Assembly (NCBI GenBank): GCA_902826095.1
Contig: CADEDN010000020.1
Location: forward strand, 1-52,444
Length of the DNA: 52,444 bases
Direction of reading: 5' to 3'
From: an uncultured Alphaproteobacteria bacterium
Lineage (GTDB): Bacteria; Pseudomonadota; Alphaproteobacteria; Caulobacterales; Parvularculaceae
Position numbers and translations under genes: made by a program. The notes beneath the pieces were generated by a model. It was not told where the DNA came from, did not search any database, and saw only the letters and a list, made by a program, of their open reading frames with translations. Every line of letters starts with the position of its first letter. Position 1 is the first letter of the stretch. Shown here in pieces: positions 44,606 to 52,444 of the stretch.

Positions 44606-46492
44606 ATGAATAGTGAAATCAAATCCGGCGCGGCGCGAACCGACGCAGATCGCGGCTCTTCGTTCGCCGCCGAGCTTGAGCGCGACGCCGAGCATCGCGC
44701 CAAGGCGCGCACGATCAAGCCGCTCGCCCGGCTGTTTCCTTTTGTGCTGCGATACAAGGGGCTGCTCGCAGCGTTCACGCTTTTTCTGGTGCTGGCTTCG
44801 GCGCTGACCTTGCTGCTGCCCGCAGCGTTCCGGCTCGTCGTCGATTGCGGATTCGGCGGCGCCGCCGACGCGGCGATCTGTAAACGGATGGAATTCGGCG
44901 ATGATCTTACCGGCTATTTTCTCGCCGGCTTCGCCGTCGCCGTCGGCCTCGGTCTTGCGAGCGCGATGCGCTATTATTTCATCAGCCGGCTCGGCGAGCG
45001 CGTCGTCGCCGACATTCGTCAGACCGTGTACGGCCACCTTCTCGGCCTTAGCCCTTCGTTCTACGTCAATGTCCGCACCGGCGAGGTTCTGTCGCGCCTG
45101 ACGACGGACACGACGCTCATCGAGACCCTCGTCGGCTCCTCGATATCGGTCGCGCTTCGAACGACCGCGACGACGATCGGCGCGCTCGTCCTCATGTTCT
45201 TCGTCAGCTGGAAATTGTCGCTGATGATGCTGGCGGTCGGGCCGTTGATGCTCGGGCCGATCTTCTTTTTCGGGCGACGCGTGCAAAGGCTGTCGCGCGC
45301 CGGCCAGGACAGCCTTGCAATGGCGTCAGGCCGCGCCTCCGAAAGCCTCGGCGCCATCGAAACCGTTCAGGCGTTCACGCGCGAGGCGCAGGAAAACCGC
45401 AATTTCAGCAACGCCGTCGAAGCGACGTTCGATGTGGCGCTAAAGCGCATCACGGTGCGCGCCTATATGACGGGCGTCATCTTCTCGTTCGTGCTCGGCG
45501 GCCTCATCGCCGTCCTCTGGTTCGGGGCGACGCAGGTTCAGTCCGGCGCCGTGACGCCCGGCGCGATGACGCAATTCGTCATGTACGCTTTCGTCGCCGT
45601 GTCCGGCGTCGGCATGCTCACCGAGACTTACGCGGAAGTGATGCGCGCCGCCGGCGCGACGGAGCGGCTGATGGAGCTGTTGTCGGCGCAATCCGACATC
45701 AAGGCGATCGCGCCGGTCATGCAATTGCCGCAGCCCATGCGCGGCGCGCTTTCGTTCCGGAACGTCGCCTTCGCCTACCCGGCCCGCCCGACGATGCCGG
45801 CGCTAAAGGGCGTCAGCATCGACTTCGAGAGCGGCAGAACGACGGCGCTCGTCGGCCCGTCCGGCGCCGGCAAATCGACGATCTTCCAGCTGCTGCTCAG
45901 ATTCTACGACCCGCAATCGGGCGCGATCACAATCGACGGCGTCGACATCCGCAATATCGACCCCGCCGCGCTCAGAAACGCGATTTCGGTCGTGCAGCAG
46001 AACGCCCCGCTATTCGCCGGGACCGCCGCCGACAATATCCGCTTCGGCCGCCCAGACGCCTCCGACGACGATGTCCGCGCCGCGGCGATCGCCGCCAACG
46101 CCGACGATTTCATTTCAGCGCTGCCGCATGGCTACGACACGCCGCTCGGGCAAGGCGCGACCACGCTGTCAGGCGGCCAGCGCCAGCGCCTCGCGATCGC
46201 GCGGGCGATCTTGCGCAACGCGCCGATCGTTCTTCTCGACGAGGCGACGAGCGCGCTCGATTCGGAGAGCGAGCGCCTCATCCAGATCGCGTTTGAGCGC
46301 ATCTCGAAGGGCCGCACCTCGATCATCATCGCGCACCGGCTGGCGACAATCCTCAAGGCCGACCGCATCGTCGTCCTCGATCAGGGAGAAATCGTCGATC
46401 AGGGAACGCATACGGAGCTTCTCGCTCGCGGCGGCCTTTATGCGCGCCTCGCCGAGCTGCAGTTCTCAGCGCCGCGGGAGGCGGCGGAGTAG
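44606..46492 (+). CDS. ABC exporter, fused permease-ATPase (MsbA/multidrug type)
   Basis: The protein is a half-transporter of 628 residues that should work as a dimer. Six membrane segments lie at about 48-330, preceded by ~45 cytoplasmic residues. The ATPase has Walker A GPSGAGKST, the Q-loop VVQQNAPLF, signature LSGGQRQRLA, Walker B IVLLDEATSALD and the switch histidine in IIAHRLAT. The substrate (lipid, drug or peptide) cannot be told. It ends 25 bp before the convergent DUF2948 gene. Confidence 0.92.
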   Translation: MNSEIKSGAARTDADRGSSFAAELERDAEHRAKARTIKPLARLFPFVLRYKGLLAAFTLFLVLASALTLLLPAAFRLVVDCGFGGAADAAICKRMEFGDDLTGYFLAGFAVAVGLGLASAMRYYFISRLGERVVADIRQTVYGHLLGLSPSFYVNVRTGEVLSRLTTDTTLIETLVGSSISVALRTTATTIGALVLMFFVSWKLSLMMLAVGPLMLGPIFFFGRRVQRLSRAGQDSLAMASGRASESLGAIETVQAFTREAQENRNFSNAVEATFDVALKRITVRAYMTGVIFSFVLGGLIAVLWFGATQVQSGAVTPGAMTQFVMYAFVAVSGVGMLTETYAEVMRAAGATERLMELLSAQSDIKAIAPVMQLPQPMRGALSFRNVAFAYPARPTMPALKGVSIDFESGRTTALVGPSGAGKSTIFQLLLRFYDPQSGAITIDGVDIRNIDPAALRNAISVVQQNAPLFAGTAADNIRFGRPDASDDDVRAAAIAANADDFISALPHGYDTPLGQGATTLSGGQRQRLAIARAILRNAPIVLLDEATSALDSESERLIQIAFERISKGRTSIIIAHRLATILKADRIVVLDQGEIVDQGTHTELLARGGLYARLAELQFSAPREAAE

Positions 46493-46517
46493 GCGCGGCG
46501 CGCGTTCTCCAGACACT

Positions 46518-46970
46518 TCATTCCGCGTGTTCCGGCTTCATCCGCGCCGACCAGGGCGCAGAAACATCAGCAAGATGCGCGTTGACGCTTTCAACGTCGA
46601 GGCGGATCGCGCCGCCGCCCGCGAAGTCGAGCGTCACGATTCCAGCGCCTTCAACGCCCGGGTCAAAGCGGACGGCAAGGAGTTCGACGACGCCGTCTTT
46701 AGCGTCAAGGCGCAAATTCTGCTGGCGGACGGCCTTAACGTCGTCGAAATGGCAGCCGGCGCGAACTCGCGCGAAGGGGCCGCGCTTCTTGTCGCTCGCG
46801 CACTCCCAGACAAACCGGTTGGCGACGAACGCGAAGCGGCGCTGCGCCGGCAGATGCGCGAAATCGCCGATCCTGGCGACGGCGTCCTGCAGCATCGCGG
46901 ACATGACTTTGAGATCGTCGGCGTCTTCCACCAGCAGGCGGAGCGGCCGGTAATCGGCGAGGCCCGTCAT
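46518..46970 (-). CDS. DUF2948 family protein
   Basis: This is a conserved alphaproteobacterial protein of unknown function, 150 residues from the ATG at 46970, which overlaps the murA stop by one base (TGATG). Conserved-looking parts are RPLRLLVEDADDLKVMSAMLQDA, FVANRFVWEC and FDPG. The pairing with murA is known from many relatives and suggests a role linked to the cell envelope, but none is shown. Confidence 0.85.
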   Translation of the reverse strand: MTGLADYRPLRLLVEDADDLKVMSAMLQDAVARIGDFAHLPAQRRFAFVANRFVWECASDKKRGPFARVRAGCHFDDVKAVRQQNLRLDAKDGVVELLAVRFDPGVEGAGIVTLDFAGGGAIRLDVESVNAHLADVSAPWSARMKPEHAE

Positions 46971-48232
46971 CAATCCCCTTTCACCCGCTCGATCAGCGCG
47001 CCGCAATGGCTGAGCTTTTCTTCGAGCCGTTCAAAGCCGCGGTCAAGGTGATAGACCCGATTGACGATCGTCTGGCCTTCGGCGCCGAGACCGGCGAGCA
47101 CCAGGCTCATCGAGGCGCGCAGATCCGTCGCCATGACGGGGGCGCCCTTGAGACGCTTCACCCCCCGCACCGTCGCGATCTGTCCGTCGACGGAGATTTG
47201 CGCGCCCATGCGCGCCAGTTCCGGCGCATGCATGAAGCGGTTTTCGAAAATCGTCTCCTTGATGACGGAAACCCCGTCGGCGCCGGCCATCATCGCCATG
47301 AACTGCGCCTGCAGGTCGGTGAAGAAGCCGGGATAGGGCTGGGTCACGATATTGACCGCGCGGCACCGGTCGCCGGCCCGCTTGACGCGAACGCCGCCCT
47401 CTTCGGCCGTCAGCTTCAGTCCCGCTTCCTCAAGCGCGCCGACCGCCGCGCCCAGAAGCTCGAGCCGGCCGTTTTTCAAGAACAGCTCGCCGCCGGCGAC
47501 CCCCGCCGCCATTGCATAAGAGCCCATTTCGATGCGGTCGGCGACGACCTCATGGCGCGCGCCGCCGAGGCGATCGACCCCGGTGATGCGCACGGTCGAG
47601 CGCCCGGCGTCTTCGATCCTTGCGCCCATGGCGTTGAGGCAATGCGCAAGATCGGCGATCTCCGGTTCGCGCGCGGCGTTCGAAAGAATTGTCTCGCCCT
47701 TCGCCAGCGACGCCGCGAGCATCGCATGCTCGGTCGCGCCGACCGACACGAACGGAAAATCGATTTTCGCGCCTTTAAGGCCGTCCGGCGCGGACGCGAC
47801 GACATAGCCCTCGTCAAGGTCGATCCTGGCGCCCATGGCGGCGAGCGCCTTCAAATGCAGATCGACCGGGCGCGCGCCGATCGCGCAGCCGCCCGGCAAT
47901 GAGACGCGGGCCTTGCCCTCGCGGGCGAGCAGCGGCCCCAGCACGTTGAACGACGCGCGCATTTTCCGCACGAGGTCGTAGGGCGCTTCCGTCGATTTGA
48001 TCGAGGATGCGGTCAAGGTCAGCGTCGACCCCTCGAAAGTCTGCTCGACGCCGTGTTGGGCGAGCAGCTTCAAGAGCATGTCGACATCGGCGAGCCGGGG
48101 CGTGTTTTCGATGATCAGCGGCTGATCCGTCAGCAGCGACGCCGCCATCAGCTTCAATGCGGAGTTCTTGGCGCCGCTGATCGCGATCTCGCCGAAAAGC
48201 GGTCTTCCGCCGATGATCGCCAGTCTCTCCAT
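46970..48232 (-). CDS. murA: UDP-N-acetylglucosamine 1-carboxyvinyltransferase
   Basis: MurA adds enolpyruvate to UDP-GlcNAc, the first committed step of peptidoglycan synthesis. The protein is 420 residues. The start [28 protein letters not shown] (in part) is typical. The active-site cysteine is in [13 protein letters not shown], so it should be sensitive to fosfomycin. AGGGAA at the stop of the small upstream gene acts as ribosome site. It is joined by one base to DUF2948. Confidence 0.97.
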   Translation of the reverse strand: MERLAIIGGRPLFGEIAISGAKNSALKLMAASLLTDQPLIIENTPRLADVDMLLKLLAQHGVEQTFEGSTLTLTASSIKSTEAPYDLVRKMRASFNVLGPLLAREGKARVSLPGGCAIGARPVDLHLKALAAMGARIDLDEGYVVASAPDGLKGAKIDFPFVSVGATEHAMLAASLAKGETILSNAAREPEIADLAHCLNAMGARIEDAGRSTVRITGVDRLGGARHEVVADRIEMGSYAMAAGVAGGELFLKNGRLELLGAAVGALEEAGLKLTAEEGGVRVKRAGDRCRAVNIVTQPYPGFFTDLQAQFMAMMAGADGVSVIKETIFENRFMHAPELARMGAQISVDGQIATVRGVKRLKGAPVMATDLRASMSLVLAGLGAEGQTIVNRVYHLDRGFERLEEKLSHCGALIERVKGD

Positions 48233-48240
48233 GCCGTTCC

Positions 48241-48432
48241 CTAGTCATTCTCGCGCGTCGAAGCCTTGCGGCGACGCAGATTCTCGCGAAGGGCCGCGCC
48301 AAGGCGCGCTTCGCGCGCATCCTTGCCGCCTTTCACGGCGGTCTTCGCCGTCGCGGAAGGTTTTTTCAAGGCTTTATCAAGGTCTTCCTCGAACGGCCCA
48401 GGTCGGTGTTCCGGCGTATCGCGTGTCGTCAT
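48241..48432 (-). CDS. Small basic protein upstream of murA
   Basis: A 63-residue protein, [19 protein letters not shown] to [12 protein letters not shown]. The C-terminal stretch [17 protein letters not shown] resembles short basic proteins that I recall just upstream of murA in other alphaproteobacteria, with no known function. It ends 8 bp before murA. The longer frame running to 49119 crosses a tRNA and the next gene and is not real. Confidence 0.65.
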   Translation of the reverse strand: MTTRDTPEHRPGPFEEDLDKALKKPSATAKTAVKGGKDAREARLGAALRENLRRRKASTREND

Positions 48433-48563
48433 GGCGCGCGACCATAGGCGGGCGCCCCGCGCCGTCAAGGCGAGCGACGTTAACGAAAATCCAAGCGGAA
48501 AACCCGGCTTTTCATTCGAGGAATCGCGGGCTATATCGCCGCCTCGCCTTTCGAGGCCCTTTG

Positions 48564-48638
48564 GCTGCGGTAGCTCAGTGGTAGAGCACCCCCTTGGTAA
48601 GGGGGAGGCCGAGAGTTCAATCCTCTCTCGCAGCACCA
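48564..48638 (+). tRNA. tRNA-Thr (anticodon GGT)
   Basis: A 75-nt cloverleaf with encoded CCA. The acceptor GCTGCGG pairs with TCGCAGC with one G-U pair; the D arm is GCTCAGTGGTAGAGC; the anticodon stem is CCCCC/GGGGG around TTGGTAA; the T arm is GAGAGTTCAATCCTCTC. It is divergent from the murA group. Confidence 0.97.
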
Positions 48639-48729
48639 GTCCTTTTCGCTGCATCGCCCGGTCCAAACGCGCGGTCGTTTCTGCTAGGAAGGGCGCCGAC
48701 GCGGCGCGGCAGGGCAGGAGGATTTCTTG

Positions 48730-49053
48730 GTGCGCGAACTGGCCGCTATTGGCGCTTGCCTCGCCGTCTGCCTGCTTGCCGCCCCGGCGCCGGCGGGCGC
48801 GGTCGGGGAAGATTGCTCGCTCAAGGGCTTCGTCCTTCGCGGCAAGGTCGAGGTCGTCGAAAGTTTCCCCGACATCAAGGTTCAAGTCGTCACCAGCTTT
48901 CCGGATCTCAAGGTGAAGTCTGTCGACAGCTTTCCCGACGATTGCGGCGAATGGCAGTTCGTCGAGAGCTTCCCCGATTTCAAAATCCAGTTCGTGGACA
49001 GCTTCCCTGACCTCAAAGTTCAGTTGGTCGAGAGTTTTCCGGGCGTTCCCTGA
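48730..49053 (+). CDS. Secreted 7(1) septoil-knot domain protein
   Basis: The product is 107 residues with a signal peptide (cleavage near APAGA, about residue 24). The mature part is six repeats with an 11-residue period around SFPD: VVESFPDIKVQ, VVTSFPDLKVK, SVDSFPDDCGEWQ, FVESFPDFKIQ, FVDSFPDLKVQ, LVESFPGVP. Two cysteines (EDCSLKG and DDCGEW) could form a disulfide. This pattern is that of the 7(1) septoil-knot family, small beta proteins whose backbone forms a seven-crossing knot; I name it from memory of the SFPD pattern. Function is unknown. AGGAGG lies 8 nt before the GTG at 48730; a TTG at 48727 is the alternative. Confidence 0.82.
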   Translation: MRELAAIGACLAVCLLAAPAPAGAVGEDCSLKGFVLRGKVEVVESFPDIKVQVVTSFPDLKVKSVDSFPDDCGEWQFVESFPDFKIQFVDSFPDLKVQLVESFPGVP

Positions 49054-49090
49054 ACCCCGCGCGCGGCGGTTCGCCCCTGAAAGAGGACGC

Positions 49091-49795
49091 ATGAAGTCTC
49101 TCGCCGATTTTCCGGTCACCAGGCGCTGGCCGCCGAAATTCCCGGATCGACTGCAGCTCTACACGCTCGGGACGCCGAACGGCGTCAAAGTGTCGATTGC
49201 GCTTGAGGAGCTTGGTATTCCCTATGAAGCGCACCGCGTGTCGTTCGTCGAGAATGATCAGTTCTCGGCGGAATTCCTGTCGCTCAATCCGAACAACAAG
49301 ATCCCGGCGATCCTTGACCCGGACGGGCCCGGCGGCGCGCCGCTGCCGCTTTGGGAGTCCGGCGCGATCCTCCTTTATCTTGCGGAGAAAACCGGAAAGC
49401 TCATGCCGGCGGACGCGGCGGCGCGCTGGCGCACGGTGCAATGGCTGATGTTTCAGATGGCGGGGCTTGGGCCGATGTTCGGACAGGTCGGCTATTTCCA
49501 TCATTTCGCCGGCAAGGAGATCGAGGACAAGCGCGCCCTCGCCCGCTACGTCAACGAGTCGAAGCGCATCCTCGGCGTGCTCGACCGGGCGCTCGCCGAT
49601 CGCGACTGGATCGTCGGCGACTATTCGATTGCTGACATCGCGGTCTTCCCGTGGATCTGGAACGTCCTTGAAAATTACAGGGCCGGCGACATTCTCGAGA
49701 TTTCCAAATTCGCCAATGTGCTGCGCGCGCACGCCGCCTTCATGGCGCGACCCGCCGTCGAGCGCGGCCTCAAAGTCCCGGCAAGGCCCGCGTGA
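49091..49795 (+). CDS. Nu-class glutathione S-transferase (YfcG/YghU type)
   Basis: The protein is 234 residues. The N-terminal thioredoxin-like domain has LYTLGTPNGVKVSIALEEL (the TPNG motif of the nu class, active as a glutathione-disulfide reductase in E. coli YfcG) and LNPNNKIPAILDPDG; the helical domain ends YSIADIAVFPWIW. GST of this class uses Thr/Asn rather than a catalytic Cys. It is 37 bp after the knot-protein gene on the same strand and converges on the SDR gene with no gap. Confidence 0.92.
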   Translation: MKSLADFPVTRRWPPKFPDRLQLYTLGTPNGVKVSIALEELGIPYEAHRVSFVENDQFSAEFLSLNPNNKIPAILDPDGPGGAPLPLWESGAILLYLAEKTGKLMPADAAARWRTVQWLMFQMAGLGPMFGQVGYFHHFAGKEIEDKRALARYVNESKRILGVLDRALADRDWIVGDYSIADIAVFPWIWNVLENYRAGDILEISKFANVLRAHAAFMARPAVERGLKVPARPA

Positions 49796-50569
49796 CTATT
49801 GCGCCGTAATCCCGCCGTCGATCTTGAATTCCGACGCAGTCACGAAGCGCGATTCGTCGGAGGCGAGATAAAGGACGGCGTAGCCGACGTCTTCGGGCTC
49901 GCCGAGGCGCTGGAGCGGGATCTGTTTGGTCAGCCTGTCTTCGCCGAGCTTGCCGCCGCCGCCGAGGGCGACAAGCGGGTCGATGATCGGCGTTCTCGTG
50001 AATACGGGGTGTACGGAGTTGCAGCGGATGTCGTAGCCGGTTTTCGCGCAGTGCAGCGCGATCGACTTCGTCATCATCCAGACCGCCGCCTTCGCTGCGT
50101 TGTAGGCGAGCATGTCGCCATGCGCGATGATGCCGGCGACGGAAGAAATGTTGATGATCGAGGCCGGCTGCGACTCCTTCAGATACGGCATCGCAAGCTG
50201 CGTGCCGATGAAGATCGAATCAACGTCGATCGCCTGCGTGCGCCGCCAGCCTTCGAGCGTTTCCGTTTCGATATTGCCCCAGCCGCCAACGCCGGCGTTG
50301 TTCACAAGGACGCTGATCCCGCCCATGAATTCCGACGCCATGCCGAGCGCGTTTTCCCAATCCTCGCGGCTCGTCACGTCATGATGGCAGAACGCGGCGG
50401 CGCCGGGATGTTTCGCGTCGATCTCGGCGGCCGTGCGTTCAGCGCCTTTCGAATTGACGTCGGTCACGACGACCTTCGCCCCCTCCGCCGCCAGCATATG
50501 CGCGAAACACGCGCCGAGCCCCTGCGCGCCGCCGGTGATGAACGCCTTCTTTCCTGCGACGCGGCCCAT
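49796..50569 (-). CDS. Short-chain dehydrogenase/reductase
   Basis: This is a classical SDR, 257 residues. The NAD(P) motif is TGGAQGLG, followed by NNAGVGG, the catalytic serine in INISSVAGI and YNAAK (Tyr-x-x-x-Lys). D37 after the second strand (VVVTDVN) suggests NAD rather than NADP. The substrate is unknown; the closest annotated groups act on cyclic alcohols or hydroxysteroids. It stands alone, with 206 bp of non-coding DNA upstream shared with the LytTR gene. Confidence 0.9.
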   Translation of the reverse strand: MGRVAGKKAFITGGAQGLGACFAHMLAAEGAKVVVTDVNSKGAERTAAEIDAKHPGAAAFCHHDVTSREDWENALGMASEFMGGISVLVNNAGVGGWGNIETETLEGWRRTQAIDVDSIFIGTQLAMPYLKESQPASIINISSVAGIIAHGDMLAYNAAKAAVWMMTKSIALHCAKTGYDIRCNSVHPVFTRTPIIDPLVALGGGGKLGEDRLTKQIPLQRLGEPEDVGYAVLYLASDESRFVTASEFKIDGGITAQ

Positions 50570-50775
50570 GAACGGCTCCTGTTTCAGCGAACCGGCGAAG
50601 GCTAGACCTCGCCCGGCGCGGGCGCCAGCGCGGATCGCAGCGGCAGCAATTCAGAAATCTTCGCTGTCGCCGCGCATCGGCGCCCCCCGGTTGCGACGAA
50701 CCGTGCCAGCCCTCTGATCAGCGCTCTTGACGCTCTGCTTCGTCCGCGAGATTGTTTGACGGGGAGTGGATACGG

Positions 50776-51615
50776 ATGGCTACGGTCGATTTTGGCAAGA
50801 ACGCGCGGCTTTTCGGTCCCAATGAAGCGCTGCTCTTCTTCCCTGGGTGTTGCTTCGCCTTTTCAAATTTCATTCTGCACTCGGAAGCGATGGGCGGCGT
50901 CGGCGACTTATGGCGCGCGACAAACGGCTTCTTGCTTCTGATGGGCGCCTTCGGGCTTGCGGCGGCGGCGCCCATTTCAGCCCGCAGGCTGCGCAGGCCG
51001 CCTTTCGCGAACAGGCCGATCGGCAGGGCATGCGGCCACCTCGCTATAGCGATCGTCGGCGCTCCGCTTCAGTTCCTCGCGATCGCCGCCGCGATCACAA
51101 TTTATCGCGACCAATCTTTCTCGCTTGGGGCCATTTTGGACAGGCAGGCGGCCTCATTATCCGAGTGCTGGCCGGCGTGGGTCGCCGTTTACGCATTTCT
51201 GGTGGCGCTCGATTCCCGGCTCGAAGCAGCGGAACGTGACCGGATCGCAAGGAGCTTGCCGGCGCGCGAGAAGCCGGCGGCGACCTGCCGCCTGCAATTC
51301 CATGTCGACGGCGTCGACCACTTCGTGTCGCCGACGGACATCAAGCGCGTCCGTTCGATGGGCGACTATGTTGAAGTGCACTTCTCAAACCGGCGCCTGA
51401 TCGTCAAGTCGACGCTCGCGGAAATCGAGCGATCCTTGTCTGATTACGGCTTCATCCGTGTTCACCGGACCGCGCTCGTAACATCTGATTCGATTGCGAC
51501 GATCGAGCGCAGGGGAACTGGAGCATTCGAGATTACGCTCTACGACGGCGAAAAGGTTCCGTTAAGCCGGCGTCGAATCTCCGAAGTGCGCGCGACCCTT
51601 GAGGCACGACGGTGA
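50776..51615 (+). CDS. Membrane-bound LytTR-domain transcription regulator
   Basis: The product is 279 residues. The first ~165 residues hold about four membrane segments (LLFFPGCCFAFSNFIL, GFLLLMGAFGLAAAAP, LAIAIVGAPLQFLAIAAAI, WPAWVAVYAFLVAL), and residues about 180-279 are a LytTR DNA-binding domain (DIKRVRSMGDYVEVHF, LSDYGFIRVHRTALV, LSRRRISEVRA). It may sense a membrane signal and act on DNA directly. The ATG at 50776 has GGGGAG 9 nt upstream; the frame opens at a TTG at 50752. The next gene, 97 bp on, is a possible target. Confidence 0.87.
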   Translation: MATVDFGKNARLFGPNEALLFFPGCCFAFSNFILHSEAMGGVGDLWRATNGFLLLMGAFGLAAAAPISARRLRRPPFANRPIGRACGHLAIAIVGAPLQFLAIAAAITIYRDQSFSLGAILDRQAASLSECWPAWVAVYAFLVALDSRLEAAERDRIARSLPAREKPAATCRLQFHVDGVDHFVSPTDIKRVRSMGDYVEVHFSNRRLIVKSTLAEIERSLSDYGFIRVHRTALVTSDSIATIERRGTGAFEITLYDGEKVPLSRRRISEVRATLEARR

Positions 51616-51712
51616 GACGTTCGCCGACGTTTGCGCGCCGTTGGTCTAAATTGCTTTGACTTCATAGGGTTGGGCGCGTTCCGGTGCGACGGCGTTTACA
51701 TCGGAACAGGTT

Positions 51713-52408
51713 ATGTGGCGAATGCTCGCCGCGGCATTCGCCGCATTGGTCGTCCTGATACTTGGCCTCGGCGCCTATCTATCCGACAAGATCTATCTTA
51801 GGTTTAATCACCGCGCCCCTGACGACCTCACGCGCTCTTACGAGCCCGGCGAGTTAAAAGGCGACCTCGAGGAAGCGCTGGCGACGATTGAGCGCATTCA
51901 TCCAAACTTTCGCTCGATCGTCGATGAAGAATTCTACCAGCAAAGGAAGGAAGAGACCCTAGCCGCGCTCGACCGGCCGATGACGCGGGCGGCGTTCTAT
52001 GCAGTCGCCTCCGCCGTCAACGGCGCCTTTGCGGACGGCCACACCTATTTGATGCGACCGAAAGAGGAATGGGTCGACGCGCGCCGCAGCGTGCTTGCGC
52101 CGCCGGTGATCGTGCGCTTCGACGACGACGGGGTCGTCGTCGAGCGGTCCTTCGGGACCAACAACATCCCGAATGGGTCTCGGCTCGTCTCAATCAACGG
52201 CGTCTCGGCGGCCGCGATCGCCGACTGGCTCGTCAAGCGCGAAAGCGGGGAATCGATCGACGTGCGACGCGCCTATGCGGTCAGGGAGCTTCCGACGGCC
52301 TTCTGGCTGAACGATCTGAAGCCGCCGTTCCGGCTGATATGCGTCCCGCCCGGGTCGGCCGACCCGGTTCAATTCATGGAAAATGGCGTTAGTCTTACTG
52401 CGTCATAA
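51713..52408 (+). CDS. S41-peptidase-like protein, apparently truncated
   Basis: The product is 231 residues with a membrane anchor at about 4-23 (MLAAAFAALVVLILGLGAYL). The mature part resembles the N-terminal helical and PDZ-like regions of C-terminal processing/tricorn-core peptidases (LEEALATIERIHPNF, AVASAVNGAFADGHTYL, GSRLVSINGVSAAAIADWL). The serine-lysine catalytic domain that should follow is missing: a stop codon comes at 52406, 36 bp before the window end. It may be a pseudogene by frameshift or nonsense change, or the rest may lie in another frame beyond the window. Confidence 0.6.
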   Translation: MWRMLAAAFAALVVLILGLGAYLSDKIYLRFNHRAPDDLTRSYEPGELKGDLEEALATIERIHPNFRSIVDEEFYQQRKEETLAALDRPMTRAAFYAVASAVNGAFADGHTYLMRPKEEWVDARRSVLAPPVIVRFDDDGVVVERSFGTNNIPNGSRLVSINGVSAAAIADWLVKRESGESIDVRRAYAVRELPTAFWLNDLKPPFRLICVPPGSADPVQFMENGVSLTAS

Positions 52409-52444
52409 ATGCAAGGTGTTGCTGACCTTATGGGTCGTCCGTGT

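Noticed and set aside
48433-49119. Extension of the small murA-upstream gene to 292 residues
   Set aside because: It would run antisense through tRNA-Thr and the knot-protein gene; the ATG at 48432 explains the conserved part.

Overview
This is a GC-rich chromosomal segment from an alphaproteobacterium. The best fit is Hyphomicrobiales or a close relative. Supporting traits are a glycine cleavage P-protein split into GcvPA and GcvPB, a class II DAHP synthase, a murA-DUF2948 pair, a four-subunit sarcosine oxidase, and the conserved run rpoZ-rsh-pyrE-pdxJ-acpS-lepB-rnc-era-recO-parC. I see no transposase, integrase, phage gene, CRISPR array or rRNA. Mobile DNA is limited to small palindromic intergenic repeats, which are numerous and partly nested.

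Layout. 1-5480 (minus): gcvT-gcvH-gcvPA-gcvPB behind a tandem glycine riboswitch, with palindromic repeats filling the T/H and PA/PB gaps and the region after PB. 5553-11144: a zinc-type Fur regulator with a probable own operator, then an iron(III) ABC importer split between strands (fbpC, fbpA and a 2OG-Fe(II) oxygenase on minus; permease fbpB on plus). 11136-14724 (minus): class II DAHP synthase, then an overlapping sugar-oxidoreductase/aminotransferase pair. 14865-19320: single genes (metallo-hydrolase, small secreted protein, HxlR regulator, phosphoglycerate mutase, isoaspartyl peptidase, one conserved unknown). 19347-25548 (minus): tRNA-Lys, a D-amino-acid dehydrogenase-like flavoprotein and soxBDAG.

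25720-42684 (minus) is a long housekeeping block read folK, rpoZ, rsh, pyrE, pdxJ, NTF2-like, GST-GNAT fusion, acpS, lepB, rnc, era, P450, recO, parC, then a 1.1 kb repeat-rich gap, queA and tgt. The NTF2-like and GST-GNAT genes and the P450 look like additions to an otherwise conserved order. 42755-46492 (plus): NYN-domain protein, family 5 uracil-DNA glycosylase, small membrane protein and an ABC exporter. 46518-48432 (minus): a 63-residue protein, murA and DUF2948. 48564-52408: tRNA-Thr, a secreted protein of the 7(1) septoil-knot family, a nu-class GST, an SDR, a LytTR regulator and an apparently shortened S41-like protein.

How the parts connect. Sarcosine oxidase converts sarcosine to glycine plus a one-carbon unit on tetrahydrofolate, and the glycine cleavage system releases a second one. 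The window therefore holds both halves of sarcosine catabolism, the second under direct glycine control. FolK (folate) and PdxJ (PLP for GcvP) are encoded in the same window. Strongest items for a second look: the 12-bp repeat array with G-quadruplex potential at 28421-28480; a foldback element that supplies the stop codon of queA and has displaced the start of tgt; a ~220-bp composite repeat in two tandem copies, with a related copy at the window start carrying a nested repeat; the knotted-protein gene; the GST-GNAT fusion; and tRNA-Lys lying 31 nt before the sarcosine operon.
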